NCBI GenBank assembly: GCA_947579665.1
Contig: OX388346.1
Location: forward strand, 91,018,615-91,082,614
Length of the DNA stretch: 64,000 nt
Reading direction: 5' to 3'
Origin: Sympetrum striolatum
Taxonomy: Eukaryota > Arthropoda > Insecta > Odonata > Libellulidae
Positions 22,392-34,884 of this stretch are shown piece after piece. Each line of letters starts with the position of its first letter. Positions within the stretch are counted from its first letter, which is position 1. The notes beneath the pieces were generated by a model that was not told the origin of the DNA, did not search any database, and worked only from the letters and a program-made list of their open reading frames with translations. A program made the position numbers and the translations under genes.

Positions 22392-22985
22392 CAAGGCATG
22401 TTCAGAAAGTAAGTGTACTGTGACCTTCATGGGATGTGGGTTTTTGTTTCGGTTTGAGGGTTGGCAACACTGAGAGGAAGAGGGGGCTCTCCTGACAGGA
22501 GCAGGGTAGTATATTCACTCACGTTGTAGCGTCCAGTTGTATGATATATAAGAAATCTTGCCAAGTGTGATTTGCTTCCTACTCACAGAAGGGTTACACC
22601 CACTGAAATATTTTTCACTAATCAAAATGGTTTACGGCAATGCTGTTATGAACAGAAGGAATGTGTTTGAGTGGTGTATGAAGTTTAGTGGAGGCAGAAC
22701 AAATATTCATGATAAACAAAGACCTTCCATTTTGACTGATGAGTTGGTGCAAAAAATTGAGGAAACTGTGAAGACCGCTGATTGGCAATGGACAAAATTT
22801 CTGCGCTGTTTCCACAACTGAGATGAAATAATAACAGAAATGCTGGGATACTGGAAGCTGGGCACAAAATAAGTCCCAAAATGGCTGACACAGCAGCACA
22901 AGAAAAACTGAGTCAATAGCGCCTGCGACTTCCTTGAGCAACTTGAATTGGAAGGTGAGGATTTTTTGAGCTTTTTGTGACTTGA
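22392..22985 (+). mobile_element. mariner transposon, right end lost
   Basis: The left end ACAAGGCATGTTCAGAAAGT follows a TA and matches mariner inverted repeats of the irritans type. A transposase remnant follows at 22628-22985. No matching right inverted repeat was found, so the 3' half is missing. The GC-richer leader (22440-22530) is the 5' UTR of the element. Confidence 0.75.
22628..22985 (+). pseudogene. mariner transposase fragment
   Basis: MVYGNAVMNRRNVFEWCMKF matches the DNA-binding helix-turn-helix region of mariner transposases, followed by GRTNIHD and TDELVQKIEETVK. After an internal deletion and a frame change near 22821 it goes on as VPKWLTQQHK and the FLEQLELEGEDFL segment, which leads to the first catalytic Asp region. 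The rest of the catalytic domain is missing; in-frame stops are present. Confidence 0.8.
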
Positions 22986-22989
22986 AATG

Positions 22990-24970
22990 AATTGTAGGTG
23001 GCTCATTATGAGAAAAAAGACATCATAGTGGTGTTACACCAATTCCCCATCTGCAAAATAATTCAAAACTTAAATTTTGGGCAAAAATCGTAGCCTTAGT
23101 GTTTTGGGACCCTACCCTTAGTGTATTGTGAGCCCTTAAATAAACTCAAAATGGTTATTCATAGAGGTGTTTGTAAATGCTTTTTTTTCTAAAAATCTGT
23201 TGATTTGAAAACCAAATTGTGGTGTTTTGTGTTTTTATTATGTTTCCCAAATTTGGTGTTACTAATTTTCACAGAGTCTCATTTAAGCAAAGGAATGATA
23301 TTAGACACACTTTAGCATAAACATTGAAAATATTATTAAACATAAATCATACAAAATATTAAATTAATTTTATTTAAAACTGTGCTGTTTACACCTTTCA
23401 CAGCTGCAGATAAACAAAACATGATATTTTCATTAAAAACATATTGATGCAATAGATGTTAGGGAAAAACAAAACATATTTCTTTGTGGAATTAGGCAAA
23501 ATTTTGTGATAATGGAAAGAAAGTTTTGCGAATTTATGGGAAAAGATCAAAGATGAATTTGCATAAGCAAAGATGTCATGAGTGATAAAAGATATTACAA
23601 AAAATACGTAAATAATGCAATTATATATTGTACATTTATTTTAATCAAACCAAAATTACATTTCCCTCTCTTGCAAATGACGAATTAAGCGAATATCACC
23701 AAAATCTGTTCTGCTTATTAAAACTGCTGAAATTAGCATTATTTTGCTGATGAAAATGAGCTACGCTCCTCACACAGCTCATTTGGTTGGGATGTTTTGA
23801 ACCATCCCTGTATCCCTGGCACCTTCTTGAAGGCACACATGGATGGAATTTCCAACTGTCGCGACGGTTAGCTGCAGCAAGAGGTTCTGAAGTGTAAGAA
23901 GGGGATGGTGGGAGGGAGGGCATGAAGAAGCTTGTGCTCACAATATGCATTGAATGATTATGTGGAAAATTAGGCAACTAGTGTATCAACAATATCCTAG
24001 TAAATGCTCTTTGATCCTTTATAACAATAATTGTGTATATTATTGCTATCATTTCCTACTTTATATTATCAAATATTGTAAGATTTACTTGTACTGTTTT
24101 ATGCTATTTTGTGACATTTCACCTTCTTTAGCTTTATTCTTTCATGATTCAATCAACATGCCAATCAATTGTACCTAATGGATTATTTTTTATTTTCCAT
24201 TTATGCTAATATTTTTGTTCCATACAACACAATGTCTATATTAATTGTAAAATGTAAGAGAATTCCTGTAATAAAGTTAATTATTATCATTATTAGTATT
24301 ATGTATAAAGAGTATGTCATCATATTTAGTCATTAAAAGTTGTGAAATTTCATCGTCAGGTCTTGAATATATTTTTTTTAGCAATTAGATTACAAGTCAT
24401 ATTTGTTATGGCAAGATATTTCAGGTTCATGATATTAATATTTCTTATTAATAAATCTATATAAATTTGATCTCTCATTTTAGCTTCATTCAATGGGACA
24501 ATTTACCATAAATTAAACACTTCTGAAAAAATCCCAATATCTTACACTCTAATAATTTGTTGCCGAAATCTATTGATAAATATTAATTAACATCAAAGTG
24601 TGTCAGTGCAAAGAATGGGCAAAAATTTATAAATAGAACTTTGCAGATTGCACAAAACATAGCAAAATAAAAAACATAGCTAAATTAACCTTAATTAACT
24701 GAAAGATCAAGCTCACACAAAGTTTTTTTATTATGCTTTCTGTGTGTAAAACAACTTATGTTTCTACAATACGGCCATTACTACATTACACTTATTCTCA
24801 AGAAGATGTACTCTATGTCTAGTTAAGAGTTTGCACGACCAAACCAGATGCAAGGGGTAAATATCGATTTATAAAATAATTTACGTTAAAATGATGGCCA
24901 AAATTACTGCTAAAGATGTCTGCAAAAAATGAATAAATTGCTAGTAATTCACAAAGGATCGAGATTCTTA
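22990..24970. other. No gene recognised; possible LINE 3' end near 24.0-24.3 kb
   Basis: AT-rich. At 24255-24305 AATAAAGTTAATTATTATC with an ATT-type tail looks like a LINE 3' end on the plus strand, perhaps belonging with the RT fragment at 21.1 kb, but no coding sequence links them. Confidence 0.35.
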
Positions 24971-24975
24971 CTAGA

Positions 24976-25021
24976 TAGATATTAATACCCTGTGCCTTTC
25001 GGGGTGTGGCAGGGGGAGTAA
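24976..25021 (+). repeat. Short dispersed repeat, copy 1
   Basis: ATACCCTGTGCCTTTCGGGG followed by TGTGGCAGGGGGA. The same tail occurs at 27704-27724 (GCCTTTCGGCATGTGGCAGG) and 41525-41562 (CCGCCAGAGGCGTATGGCAG), all on the plus strand. Probably the conserved core of a SINE-like family. Confidence 0.5.
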
Positions 25022-25029
25022 ACACCAGT

Positions 25030-26340
25030 TGATCTTAACTACTTCTTTACTTGGTTATTGTGAAGTATTGTTCTTGAAGAAATTGGATTTAAAAAGACTC
25101 ATCCTAGCATCTATTTCTCTTATGTTCACTATCGGATGAGTAGCAGGGGTGTTGCATGATGCCAGTAGTATCTTCCGCAAATGTAGTCTCCCTGAATTTA
25201 TTAAGCTATCACAGCCTCTCAGCTTCACTCTCCAAACCAAGGATTTCACCAATCTTTTCCTGATTCGGAAATTTTCTCTGTTTTCCAACCAGGTTGTGTC
25301 TTTGAAAATATTTTCCTGTTGTTCTGTTCACTCTAATTCATCGTGTGCACGTCATCTCCAACCAAGAATAGAAGTACTGGCCTCCCGTTTACAGTGAATT
25401 CGGGGCCAAAGAGGAGTGTTGTGCCTGATAGTATAAGAAGTCCAGTTGGACTTGAAGTGCATCAGCAGCAATTCTGCTTGTGGTTGGCACTCAACCTCCA
25501 GGACACCCATCTCCTCCTTACGGGTCTCCACGCACGGCAAACACGTGGGTGAATCCTCAGTCAGCTGGCATGACCTCACACAGACAGTTGATTCACAAAA
25601 CTGCCCGGACTCAGACCTTGCTGTTCGAGGGGTTTGTTCTCGGGGTTTTCTCCCCGCCCAATAAGTAATAACATTTACTTTCCCTGAATAAGAAAACTGG
25701 GATAATTTCCTTAGAAAGATTTCTGTTACAGCTGAGTTGCATCGTGTCTTTAGGTCTTTATTAATGAAAGCAAATGTTTGTCAAATTAGATGTTACCAAG
25801 GGAAGACATAGAGCCAAGGCAAGAGGAGGGAGAACTATTGAATGACATAGTGGACAAAAAGCATGTAATTGAAACTTCTTCATATTAATACGAAATACAC
25901 AGAAACAGGGGAGGCCATGGCATCTTTTAGGCATCATTTGGCATCTACTAGGCAAATGATGCCTTAGAAGAGGTGGTATTTTTAATATGCAAGTATGACA
26001 GAATGCAATATTTTAAACGAATGCGTCTATGATAACAATTCCCCAATTCTCACAGCCGTTGCTTACTCCCTTTCCCATCCCTCGCCCCCCCCCCCCCCCC
26101 GGCAGCAATTTAACCTCCCCTCCCCTCATTGAGTAACATCCCCATTCCTCGTCCTTCACCTTATCTATTCGATGCACCACCTCCACTCCACCCTGTGTTC
26201 CACTCTTACGCCTGCTTACCTGGCCCGAATCAGATAGACTGCCTGCTTACCCGGCCCATGCAGACCTCTGCAGTGGACAGAAACTCGTATCCTATTTTTG
26301 AAAATAATATAATCCAAATAGTCCAAATCATATTAATTTG
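25030..26340. other. No gene recognised; 16-bp C run
   Basis: Mixed-composition sequence with several overlapping short ORFs, none with a known motif. A run of 16 C occupies 26085-26100. Confidence 0.4.
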
Positions 26341-26440
26341 AATACTACGGTACTGCCATCTGGTATCCGATATTTAAAGATGAATTGTATTGGCATACTA
26401 CGATACTGCCATCTGGTATCCGATACTTGAAGATTAATCA
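26341..26440. repeat. 53-bp tandem duplication
   Basis: TACTACGGTACTGCCATCTG at 26343 recurs with one change at 26396, followed in both by GTATCCGATA. Next to it, 26460-26590 is rich in GAATCG/AATCGAAT repeats. Confidence 0.7.
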
Positions 26441-26639
26441 ATTCACATTGAATTGCATCGGAATCGTCGGATTCAGTTGTAAGAAAATCGAATCTGAATC
26501 GGATTAAAAAAATCGATTCGAAAATATCGTAAATCGTATTGGTAATATCGATTTTCTGATAAATCGAATCGGAATCGCTCATCACTAGAATAAAGTACGT
26601 AGCATGCAAGGAGATAACCAAAACCTTAACACACAAGAA

Positions 26640-26838
26640 AGTTGATAGCAAAATTATCACAGAGCAGGGAGGAAATGGGCCAGAGATTGCCGATCTTGCC
26701 GGGGTCTTTTCCGTCCTTTGGAATAAGGACGGTCCTGTTTCGATTCCATGCCTTCGGAAAGTATGCTGTCACCAAGAGCAGATTGAAGAGTTTCCCTAAT
26801 TTCACTTCCATTCCAGGGTGGGAATCATGGAATCCCAC
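26640..26838 (-). pseudogene. LINE reverse transcriptase fragment
   Basis: The minus-strand frame contains KLFNLLLVTAYFPKAWNRNR and TVLIPKDGKDP then IGNLWPISSLL, the finger-region motif of LINE reverse transcriptases that precedes the palm. Only about 65 codons remain; both sides are truncated. Confidence 0.75.
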
Positions 26839-27022
26839 TAATTACGTTTTTTTCCTTTGGACGGCTACTCATCAGGTGAAGGTGCCGTGAGAGAGGGCCA
26901 AGGAGGTGCCCCCTCAAAAACCCCAAAGGAGACAGCCGACCAGAATTTTCCCCAAACCCAAAAGACCGACAGTAGTTCTGCATAAAAACTATGAGTTTGT
27001 ATGTATGTAATAGTAAGACAAG

Positions 27023-27625
27023 TATGTATGTGAGTGTGTGTTTATTGGCGTATCAGCCTCTCTGGCTATTATCGCCATGAATAGCAGGATGTCATACAAG
27101 TCAGTATACTGTATACATCCACAAGTCGAACAGTACATACAATATATAAGGTTAAAAAGTTAATTTTTGGCTCTGATTAAAATTTGTAAAAACAAGAAAG
27201 GGCTGTATTTTGGCATCTAAAGTTTTGATAAAATAAAGACGTAGAGCGTAAAAGGTCTAGAGTCTATTTTCACAATAAAGGATAGTGTCCCCAACTTATA
27301 TTAAAACCATAAATAAATAAAATTATTAATTAATAAATTAATTAGAATGAAGGTAAGTTGAGCGGAGCTTGACTAAATGTAAGTTAATAGTCTCGATGCC
27401 TTCACAAAATCAAATATCTTTTCCACAGAAGCTACATCGTCTCCAAGGGCGACCGAGAGATCCGTCGAAAGACCTAATCTCCTTCGATCATCGTTAAACT
27501 GGGGGCATTGCAGTAAGACATGTGACACAGAAAGTACTGTGTCACATATCTCACATACTGGGGCCTCCTCTGACCACAGTAGATGTTTATGAGTCCACCA
27601 GCAATGCCCAATTCGTAGTCCGTAT
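27023..27625 (-). mobile_element. 5'-truncated LINE with 24-bp target duplication
   Basis: Identical flanks at 26999-27022 and 27626-27649 (starting GTATGTATGTAATAGTAAGA) mark the insertion precisely. Read on the minus strand it holds the last codons of ORF2, a 3' UTR with ATGGCGATAATAGCCAGAGA and an AATAAA before the tail. Confidence 0.88.
27373..27621 (-). pseudogene. LINE ORF2 C-terminus with zinc-knuckle-like motif
   Basis: Reads GLRIGHCWWTHKHLLWSEE and then CEICDTVLSVSHVLLQCP, the C-x2-C...H-x4-C motif typical of the end of ORF2 in R1/I/Jockey-type non-LTR elements, after the RNase H or RT region. It is open to the stop codon, but nothing upstream remains. Confidence 0.8.
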
Positions 27626-27649
27626 GTATGTATGTAATAGTAAGACAAG

Positions 27650-28596
27650 GTAGGTTAGTGTAAACAATCAGATCATATCTATGTAAGAACTCTACAAGCT
27701 GCCTTTCGGCATGTGGCAGGGGGAAAGAGAGAGCAGATCATATGTGAATCCAGTACAATTACAAATGGACCAATTATGTTTCTTAAGTACTGCTGACAAG
27801 AGAAACAAATGTGGGATAGCAATGCTTGCAGGACCTTCATCCTCAAGGAATAGTAGGCCACATTTATATGAGCGACAGGGATTAGTGAAGAGTAGCAAAC
27901 CATACATTAGTGTAATTGAATAACTGTCGAAAGGTGTGAACGAGAACAACACAAATTGAACGGATTCCCCCTATACTTGGACAATCATAAGTGCTCTGCA
28001 CGCTAGAAAAGGCTTCATAATCAGAAATAGATATAGAACTGTTATGTTTTTTTCTTATTTTTTAAACCATTTTATTAGTGATTGTTATATAAGACTGTTG
28101 TGTTTCATATTAGTCTCCTTTTATTGTTGATGTGTTTTATTTTTAATACGTGTGTAGCTTTTGGAAATTCAATCTGGTTACAATTTTTTGGGCATTTAAA
28201 AGTAAGTTGCTCTGAGAGGCAACTCATTTTTCCACGGGAGTATTGTAATGGCCACCAAAACCTGTGTGTTGTTCGCCATTGCGATAATTCATAAATGTAC
28301 ATCACACTCATTCCCCATCCCTTCCTAATTTTGCCTAAAAGTGGATCTGCGGCTAGCGGAATATCCGCTTAGAAACAGAATTTGACCCTTACAGTTTCCC
28401 AAGTGCCTTCGTCCCCCAAATCTAAATGTATAAAACCGGTCTCGACTTGTCGGATAGTTAAAAATGCACATAAAGTACTTCCAATAATGCATATTGATTT
28501 ATGGAAACTAAGAGGAATCCGCTAAATCTTGGAGCAAGACAATAAGGCAGCAATTAAGCAATGCTTTAAGCTATAGTTAGTCACGTCTAATTAAAC
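27650..28596. other. No gene recognised
   Basis: Contains the second copy of the short dispersed repeat (27704-27724). Otherwise only short unmatched ORFs. Confidence 0.4.
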
Positions 28597-29838
28597 TACA
28601 GTAGAAGTCCGTTATAACGAGAGCTGACAAAAATCGGAAAAGTACTCGTTATAACGCGATACTCGTTCTAGCCGATTTCTAACAGTAAGTCTAATTAAGT
28701 CCGTCTTCTTGAAGCCAAGGTCAGTAAATGTGTCCGCATGGAACTGTAGGGTTTTTAATTCCTACGCAAATGCTTCAGAATGCGTAAAAGAGTACGTTCG
28801 CGTCAAAAATATTATATCATTGATTCATAAACCATAACCAAAGTGCGTCTTCTAACATAAAATGTGGATCATTATTGCTAAATTATCAACGAAAGTAATA
28901 ATATATCATTAGACAATCGTATTAGTTAGGATTTAGTGATTTAGCTTAATAATTAAACATGGCTTTCCAGTAGTGTAAGTAGTTGGAGTCATGCTCGTTA
29001 GACGCGAGTTTTTCTCCGGTGCCGGCAATTCGCAGCTGGTGAGAGCAGAATTCCTTCTCCTGTACTCTAATGGACACATTTCTCCAGCATCTGGGCACTA
29101 ACTCCGAATTCAGCTCAGCAGATCCATCGACAGAATCATTTTCTGTATTTTTTTTAAACCCGTATGTTTGAAACACTTATTCACACTTTCGGGTGATATT
29201 TTTCCCAGGCCAATGCAAACCCATGGATTGCCTCCAGGACATTCCATTTGATGCGGGTTTCTTTTGACATTAATTTCCTCATTAACGTATTAACGAGGTG
29301 TGATCTAAAATGGCGCTTTGTAGCTCGAATAATGCCCTGATCTAATGGCTGCAACACACTTGTGCAGTTAGGGTGAAAGAACACAAGCTCTATGTTCGTC
29401 AACTTAATGACGGGGTGGGCTGGACAGCGATCCATGAACAGCACAATTTTTCTATTTCTCCCTCCAATTTTGGCATCAAAAGCATTTAGCCACAGCGTAA
29501 AAATTTGTCCTGTCATCCATGCTTTGGCGTTGGACTCGTAAGTACAGGGAATATTTCGCTGGCCACAAAAAGCTCGGGGACGCACGGATTTTCCAACAAT
29601 TATTTATCACATCCAGTCATGTTCGTGTAGAGGAGAACTGTAAGCCTCTCCTTACTCCTTTTTCCACCTTAGCAGCGGTCGCCCTTGACAGCCAAGGTTT
29701 TTTCCGGCAGTAAATTGTAAAACAGTGCTGTCTCATCCGCTTTGTATATATCCTAATTACGTGGAGATTAATAACAGTTTGTCACACTAAATACATGGCC
29801 TATCTTACAATTTATAGTATTTAAACGATAATTTGCTT

Positions 29839-30014
29839 GGAACAATTAAACACAATGTAACACAATGTGTCAACTAGTTATAGCCATCATCGGGTATAGT
29901 AACTAATCGAAACCGGTCGTGTGTGTGGTGGAATTAAAAAGTTGTGGAATTGAATACATTGTGTTTAATTGTTCCAGTAATGGAATTCTACAAAGTGACG
30001 GCTGCTACCATGGA
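29839..30014. mobile_element. 176-bp insertion with 21-bp internal inverted repeat and 12-bp target duplication
   Basis: GATAATTTGCTT at 29827-29838 and 30015-30026 flanks the insertion inside the Tigger transposase. Within it GGAACAATTAAACACAATGT (29839) is inverted at 29955-29975. It also contains CGAAACCGGTCG, the downstream half of a hammerhead-like core, so it may be a PLE-derived fragment. Confidence 0.7.
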
Positions 30015-32696
30015 GATAATTTGCTTTGTGCATTACTTACCTTTTCTTCGTTTTTTTCGAGGATCGACTTGAGAATTGGAAGCCAATTATGTACCGCTTG
30101 CTCATTTACTTAACTGGATTCACCGCTAATTATGTGGAGTGATCTCTTCTTCCTTTAAATCGGTTCAGCCAATCATCCGTGCTACGGAAATTGTCCAGTT
30201 TCATGCGAAGGGCAAGCTCTTCAGCTTTCGCTTTTATCATTGTTCCGCTGATCAAGGGCGTCGCCAGGGGGGGCAGCTGCCCCCCCCCCCCCTGCCCCCC
30301 CCCTGGAGACCCATTCGTATTTTGGTTCGGGATGTGTTGTAGAAACAATTTTTAGGCACGAGCGTATTTGAAAAGAATTTAGACCCAAAACAAAGTCAAG
30401 TGTTGGCACGTGTAAACACCAGTGATGGGAAAAGTACTTCCTCGTAGGAAATTCATTATACCTCCAGCGCAGCAAAAATATTTCAACAATACTTTGTAGT
30501 AGAGTCCTTCGCCCCTTCCCTCCCAAGAGAAGAAAAGTTCGGTTTCAGGGTGAACAATGTAGTTAGAACTGCTTCTCGATGCGACCAGAGCGCGAGCTTA
30601 TGCGATTATGTCCTCTCTCTCAAACTTCCTTGAGTATCGTCCGACAATCGCCGGCAGAAGACAAAGGATTCAGTTTTTTTTTCGTTTTCCCTTCAAGATG
30701 GACATAAGAAAGTTTTGCGGTGAGTATTTTGCAAATAGGCCAAAGCAGTGGCCCAGCAAGGGGGGGAAGTTTAGGGGTTCAAACTCCCCCCCCCCCAAGA
30801 AGTCCTATGACTAGTTTTGCATACCAGTAAATATGGCTCCGATTACAGCTAAGTTGATGTTTTCGGTAGCAGAGCAGGCCTAGAGCCGACATCGATTTCA
30901 ATGGGACCTTACGAGTGTTTCGCACAAAATGTTCAACGCATGCACTTCTTAACCATATCCTTTTGTTAGATGAATTACACCATAAGATAAGATTCCCATG
31001 AGAAGAATTCGACAGTGCTGATTCGTTTACTCTTCGCAAAAACACAAGGGAACATTCGAGAAGTAATTCCAAACTTACACCTTGAAAACAGAGATTAAAA
31101 TTACGTTTGAGGGACAAACAGGTTGATAAAACGCTCAGTTAGATCTTCTGCATGTGACTGTTTTGAGGGTGTGAATGCAAAGCTAGGCTCGTGAATAGTG
31201 ATTTTGAGAAATTCACAGGGAACAGTTCGAAGGAGAGTTTAGTTTGGATTTCATAAGGTACAGATGGACATCCGAAAATTCTTTTCACAGTCCGCTAACA
31301 GCTCGAGGCCTCTATCGGGAGAACGTAAGTTAATGTCTATGTAGTTTTTTGTAAAATGACCGTTATTAGTTGCATTAATTAGGATTGTATTATTTTAGGG
31401 CTGTTATCGGAGGGCACATCTCAAGCTGAGTTAGCGACAATTGCAAAGTTACTTGTTCCTTTATTAAGCATTCTGGACGATTAAAAATCTGTACAGTAGG
31501 CTCTTCATTGCTCAGGATGTTATAAAATATACCGATCCAAATTTTATAATTACCCGTAAATTTGCTGTATAGTTGCGAAAATAATTCAATAACCGGGTTT
31601 CCGTAGAGATTAGTAAAAGTATTGGAGCAATACAAGATATCAGTAAAAATTAATTTTCGATGATATTATTAATAATATACCATTTTGGAAGCAAATCAGT
31701 CAGCTGAAAGGTATTGTGCGCGTAAGTTACGCACATATTTATCGTAACTGTGACTTGATGACTTGAAATAAATTTGAGAAACTTTTGAAACTGTGACTTA
31801 AATTCTTCAGCTTCCTTTTCGATGCAGCCAATTTTTTCTCTTGTGATAGAATCCCACGAATCTCATATCTGGTTATGCAATGCCCATTCAAAATTTCAAT
31901 TTGTGGAAAATTTTTGTTTCCTTTGAACACTCAGTGCGTAAGACTGGGTTTTGTATCATCTCTCCGCTAGTTAAACCACCTATCACTTAGTCTAAATAAT
32001 TGTAAGTTGACGTCTTCATTTTTTCCACTTTGGTATATAACTTCATTTCTGCAAATTCAATTATAATATCAACTATAATCAAGAGTCTACAGAATATTTT
32101 AATGCAGCCGAATTTGTACTCTCTGGTATGTGACGCATTCAATTGAATACTAGGCTAATACATAAACAACGAAATCAGGCTTAATTGTAAGCCTACCAGA
32201 AAATTTCATCTGATATAAATGATATTTTGTTTCTTGGAAGAGGAGGTAATTTTAAAAGCAACGGATGAAGTCATTCCTAAGATGTTCAAATAAAAATGGG
32301 TGCACCAATGTGGTAATATATGTCAAAAACAAAAGTTCTAATTTTCCTCAAGAGATGGCATTAGTGGCGAAATTTATAAACAAAAGTTTTAAGAGTTTTC
32401 AGTAACTTTGAGGCATTGTATCTCTGAGAATTGTTTTATGAAGTAAATAAACTTTGGCTATCTTGAATAACTTTTTGCGCTCTATTAAACAAAATCATAA
32501 AAATAACTGTAAGAGCGACCTCCTTGCAGAAAATTCTGTGCAAATCTGGCCCAAAAAATTTGTAAATTGAGTCAACATTTGACAGTTTTTGTAAAAAAGC
32601 CAATAATAGGCTATTTTTACCCCGCTTTTACAAAAAAAAGACCCTCTGGAAGTTCTTTTGAAACATTTTTATTAAATAAGGAATGATTTCAACCCT

Positions 32697-33559
32697 CTAA
32701 AAATCTGATGTGGCCAGCACTTGACTTTCTCCATACATATGATGTAAATATTTATCTACGACAGTAATTTCGAACTCTATATTCCATCTAAACTTGGATG
32801 ATGAGTGATTAATTTATATATTGTTATCTTTGACGTCACAAACGTCATAAATAATGTTTTTCGGGACATGATAGATGAAAAACGATGAATTTGGCCTTTC
32901 GCCCATAGAGCCCAGAGCGCCCACAAAGTACATAACCAGCAACTTCCGGTTTATAAGTACTTCCTGAATAACTCCTAAACAATCAGTAATACAAAAATAT
33001 GTTTCATACAAAAGTTATAGTTAATTACATTTTCTGAGACGTTTATAAGTAATAGTATATACGTAAATATCATATTTATGGAGATATTTTGAAAACCGGA
33101 AATGAGCTTTGAAGAATGAAGCTCGACTTTCGGTAAACCGATTTACTCCAAAAACTGATCAACTCTTACGACACCAACCAAAGTACTATATATGAAATTT
33201 GATGTTGATACAAGGAATGGTTCTTATGTTAGAACGCCCACAAATTACATAACAGCTACTTCCGGTTTATCGGTATTTCACGAATAACTCCTAATCAACC
33301 GGTGATACAAAAATATGTTTCATACAAAAGTTATAGTAATAGACATAATCTAAAACTTTTATAAGTAATTCAATATACGAATATATAATCTTTATGGAGA
33401 TATTTTGAAAACCGGAAATGAGCTTTGATGAATGTAGCTCGACTTCCGGTAAACCGATTTACTCCAAAAACTAATCAACTCTGACAGCACACACCACAGT
33501 ACTATATATGAAGTTTGGTATTGATACAAAAAATAGTTTTCATGTTAGAGCACCCACTA

Positions 33560-33609
<50 letters not shown>

Positions 33610-33742
33610 ACAGACATCATTCCGAAAATGGTTAAAACGTATTCTAGGGACCCCAAAACATGTATTTCCGTTGAAATCTCGAAGTCGAATTTTTTCATGA
33701 AAACAATACTTTCTCTACACTTCGTATATGGAGAAAGTAAAA
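32697..33742 (+). repeat. MITE-like element with internal 315-bp tandem units, copy 2
   Basis: Homologous to 8860-9877 over its full length, from AATCTGATGTGGCCAGCAC to ATATGGAGAAAGTAAAAA. Unit starts at about 32915, 33231 and 33546 keep the same 315-bp period. The (CA)n tract is longer and purer here (33562-33604), which fits microsatellite growth at a shared site. Confidence 0.78.
33562..33604 (+). repeat. (CA)n microsatellite
   Basis: About 20 CA units inside copy 2 of the 315-bp-unit element. The corresponding site in copy 1 is short and impure. Confidence 0.95.
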
Positions 33743-34396
33743 AGGTATATCTAGTTTTCCATCTCGAGCAAATGAGGCCCTAGAAATAGGGACAACTATG
33801 AGGATGACAGTTGTAATAACGACAAAAATAGGTTTATTTTCTGTCCGCTCTTAGAAGACCTTTTCGATACTCTTGTAAATTATTTTCATTTGAAAGAGCA
33901 TGTTTTAAACCTCTTAAAAAAGTACACTTGGTTTTTCATCGCGAGCACTTACAGCCCTAAAAAATTAACAAAGTAGAAAACGTTGCTATGGTGGCACTAT
34001 GTCTACATATTTTATGTAGATATTTTTAGTATATTGCGTTGGTCCATGACTGGTACTGGTAGTGACATCGTCACTACCAGTTCAGGCATTTGAACCAGTA
34101 ACCCCATCGCCGTAGGGGTCACGCCCGATAGCCATGCAATACCAGCCATGGGTGGGTTTCTTGGTTGAGGATCCCAAGCTTGCAATTTGTTTTCTTCGAT
34201 GAGGTTGTAAATCCTTGTGTAGGTATCTATCTGGTGGCATGAAGACAAAATATTGTGCCGGCGAGACATCATGGACAACAAAGTAACAAATTAAATCAAT
34301 ATGGTAAGCTTTAAATTAGTGGAACCCCATCCTAGTAAATGGGTGGGAATAACTTAGCAAACTTCCACTTTTAAAGTTTTTAATATCTGCGACCGG

Positions 34397-34420
34397 TTTC
34401 AGACTCTAGTCCATTATCAA
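34397..34420 (-). ncRNA. Decayed hammerhead-like core
   Basis: Minus strand: TTGATAA, stem GGAC/GTCT around TAGA, GAAACCGGTCGC. The consensus would be CTGATGA...CGAAAC, so the first core block has two changes. The CCGGTC after GAAA fits the short palindromic helix III seen in PLE hammerheads. Confidence 0.35.
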
Positions 34421-34852
34421 GCACAAGAGTTATTCAGGAGTGCATTTATACATATACAAAGAATAACGTACCAAGGAACAAATCAGATTAACTACTGTTG
34501 ATGGGGGGAGCGGTGTTAGGGGAGGAGGAAGGGGAAGCGATTAACAATGGACAGAATGGGAGAATTATTAGTAAAGTTAATTAACTTCAAAGTTAGTTAA
34601 TTTACTTAAGTAACAAATTATAACAAAGTTTCTGTTGAAACATGGGTAAAGAATCTTTAGTAGAGACTTGGGTTAAGTCGTGGCTATGTGGCCATTCTGT
34701 TGTGTGTTACTTCGAGTATTTTTTTAAAATTGTGAGTTTTGCCATATTTTTATTTCTAGGATCCTTCAAATTTCATCCATACTCCACTTGAGGTTCCTCT
34801 AGAAAATTGATAGCTGCTTAGTATTCTGTAAGTATTTTATTGACATAGCACT

Positions 34853-34884
34853 GACGGGAGGTGGTCAAATGACCACTTCCCGTC
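34853..34884. repeat. Hairpin, 15-bp arms
   Basis: GACGGGAGGTGGTCA and TGACCACTTCCCGTC around AA, one mismatch. It is followed at 34905-34921 by CCTCCTAGTGTTAA, which looks like the right end of a piggyBac-type MITE; no left end was found. Confidence 0.6.

Noticed and set aside
30748..30810. Start of another hAT element (CAGTGGCCCAGCAAGGGGGG)
   Set aside because: No matching right end or duplication could be found.
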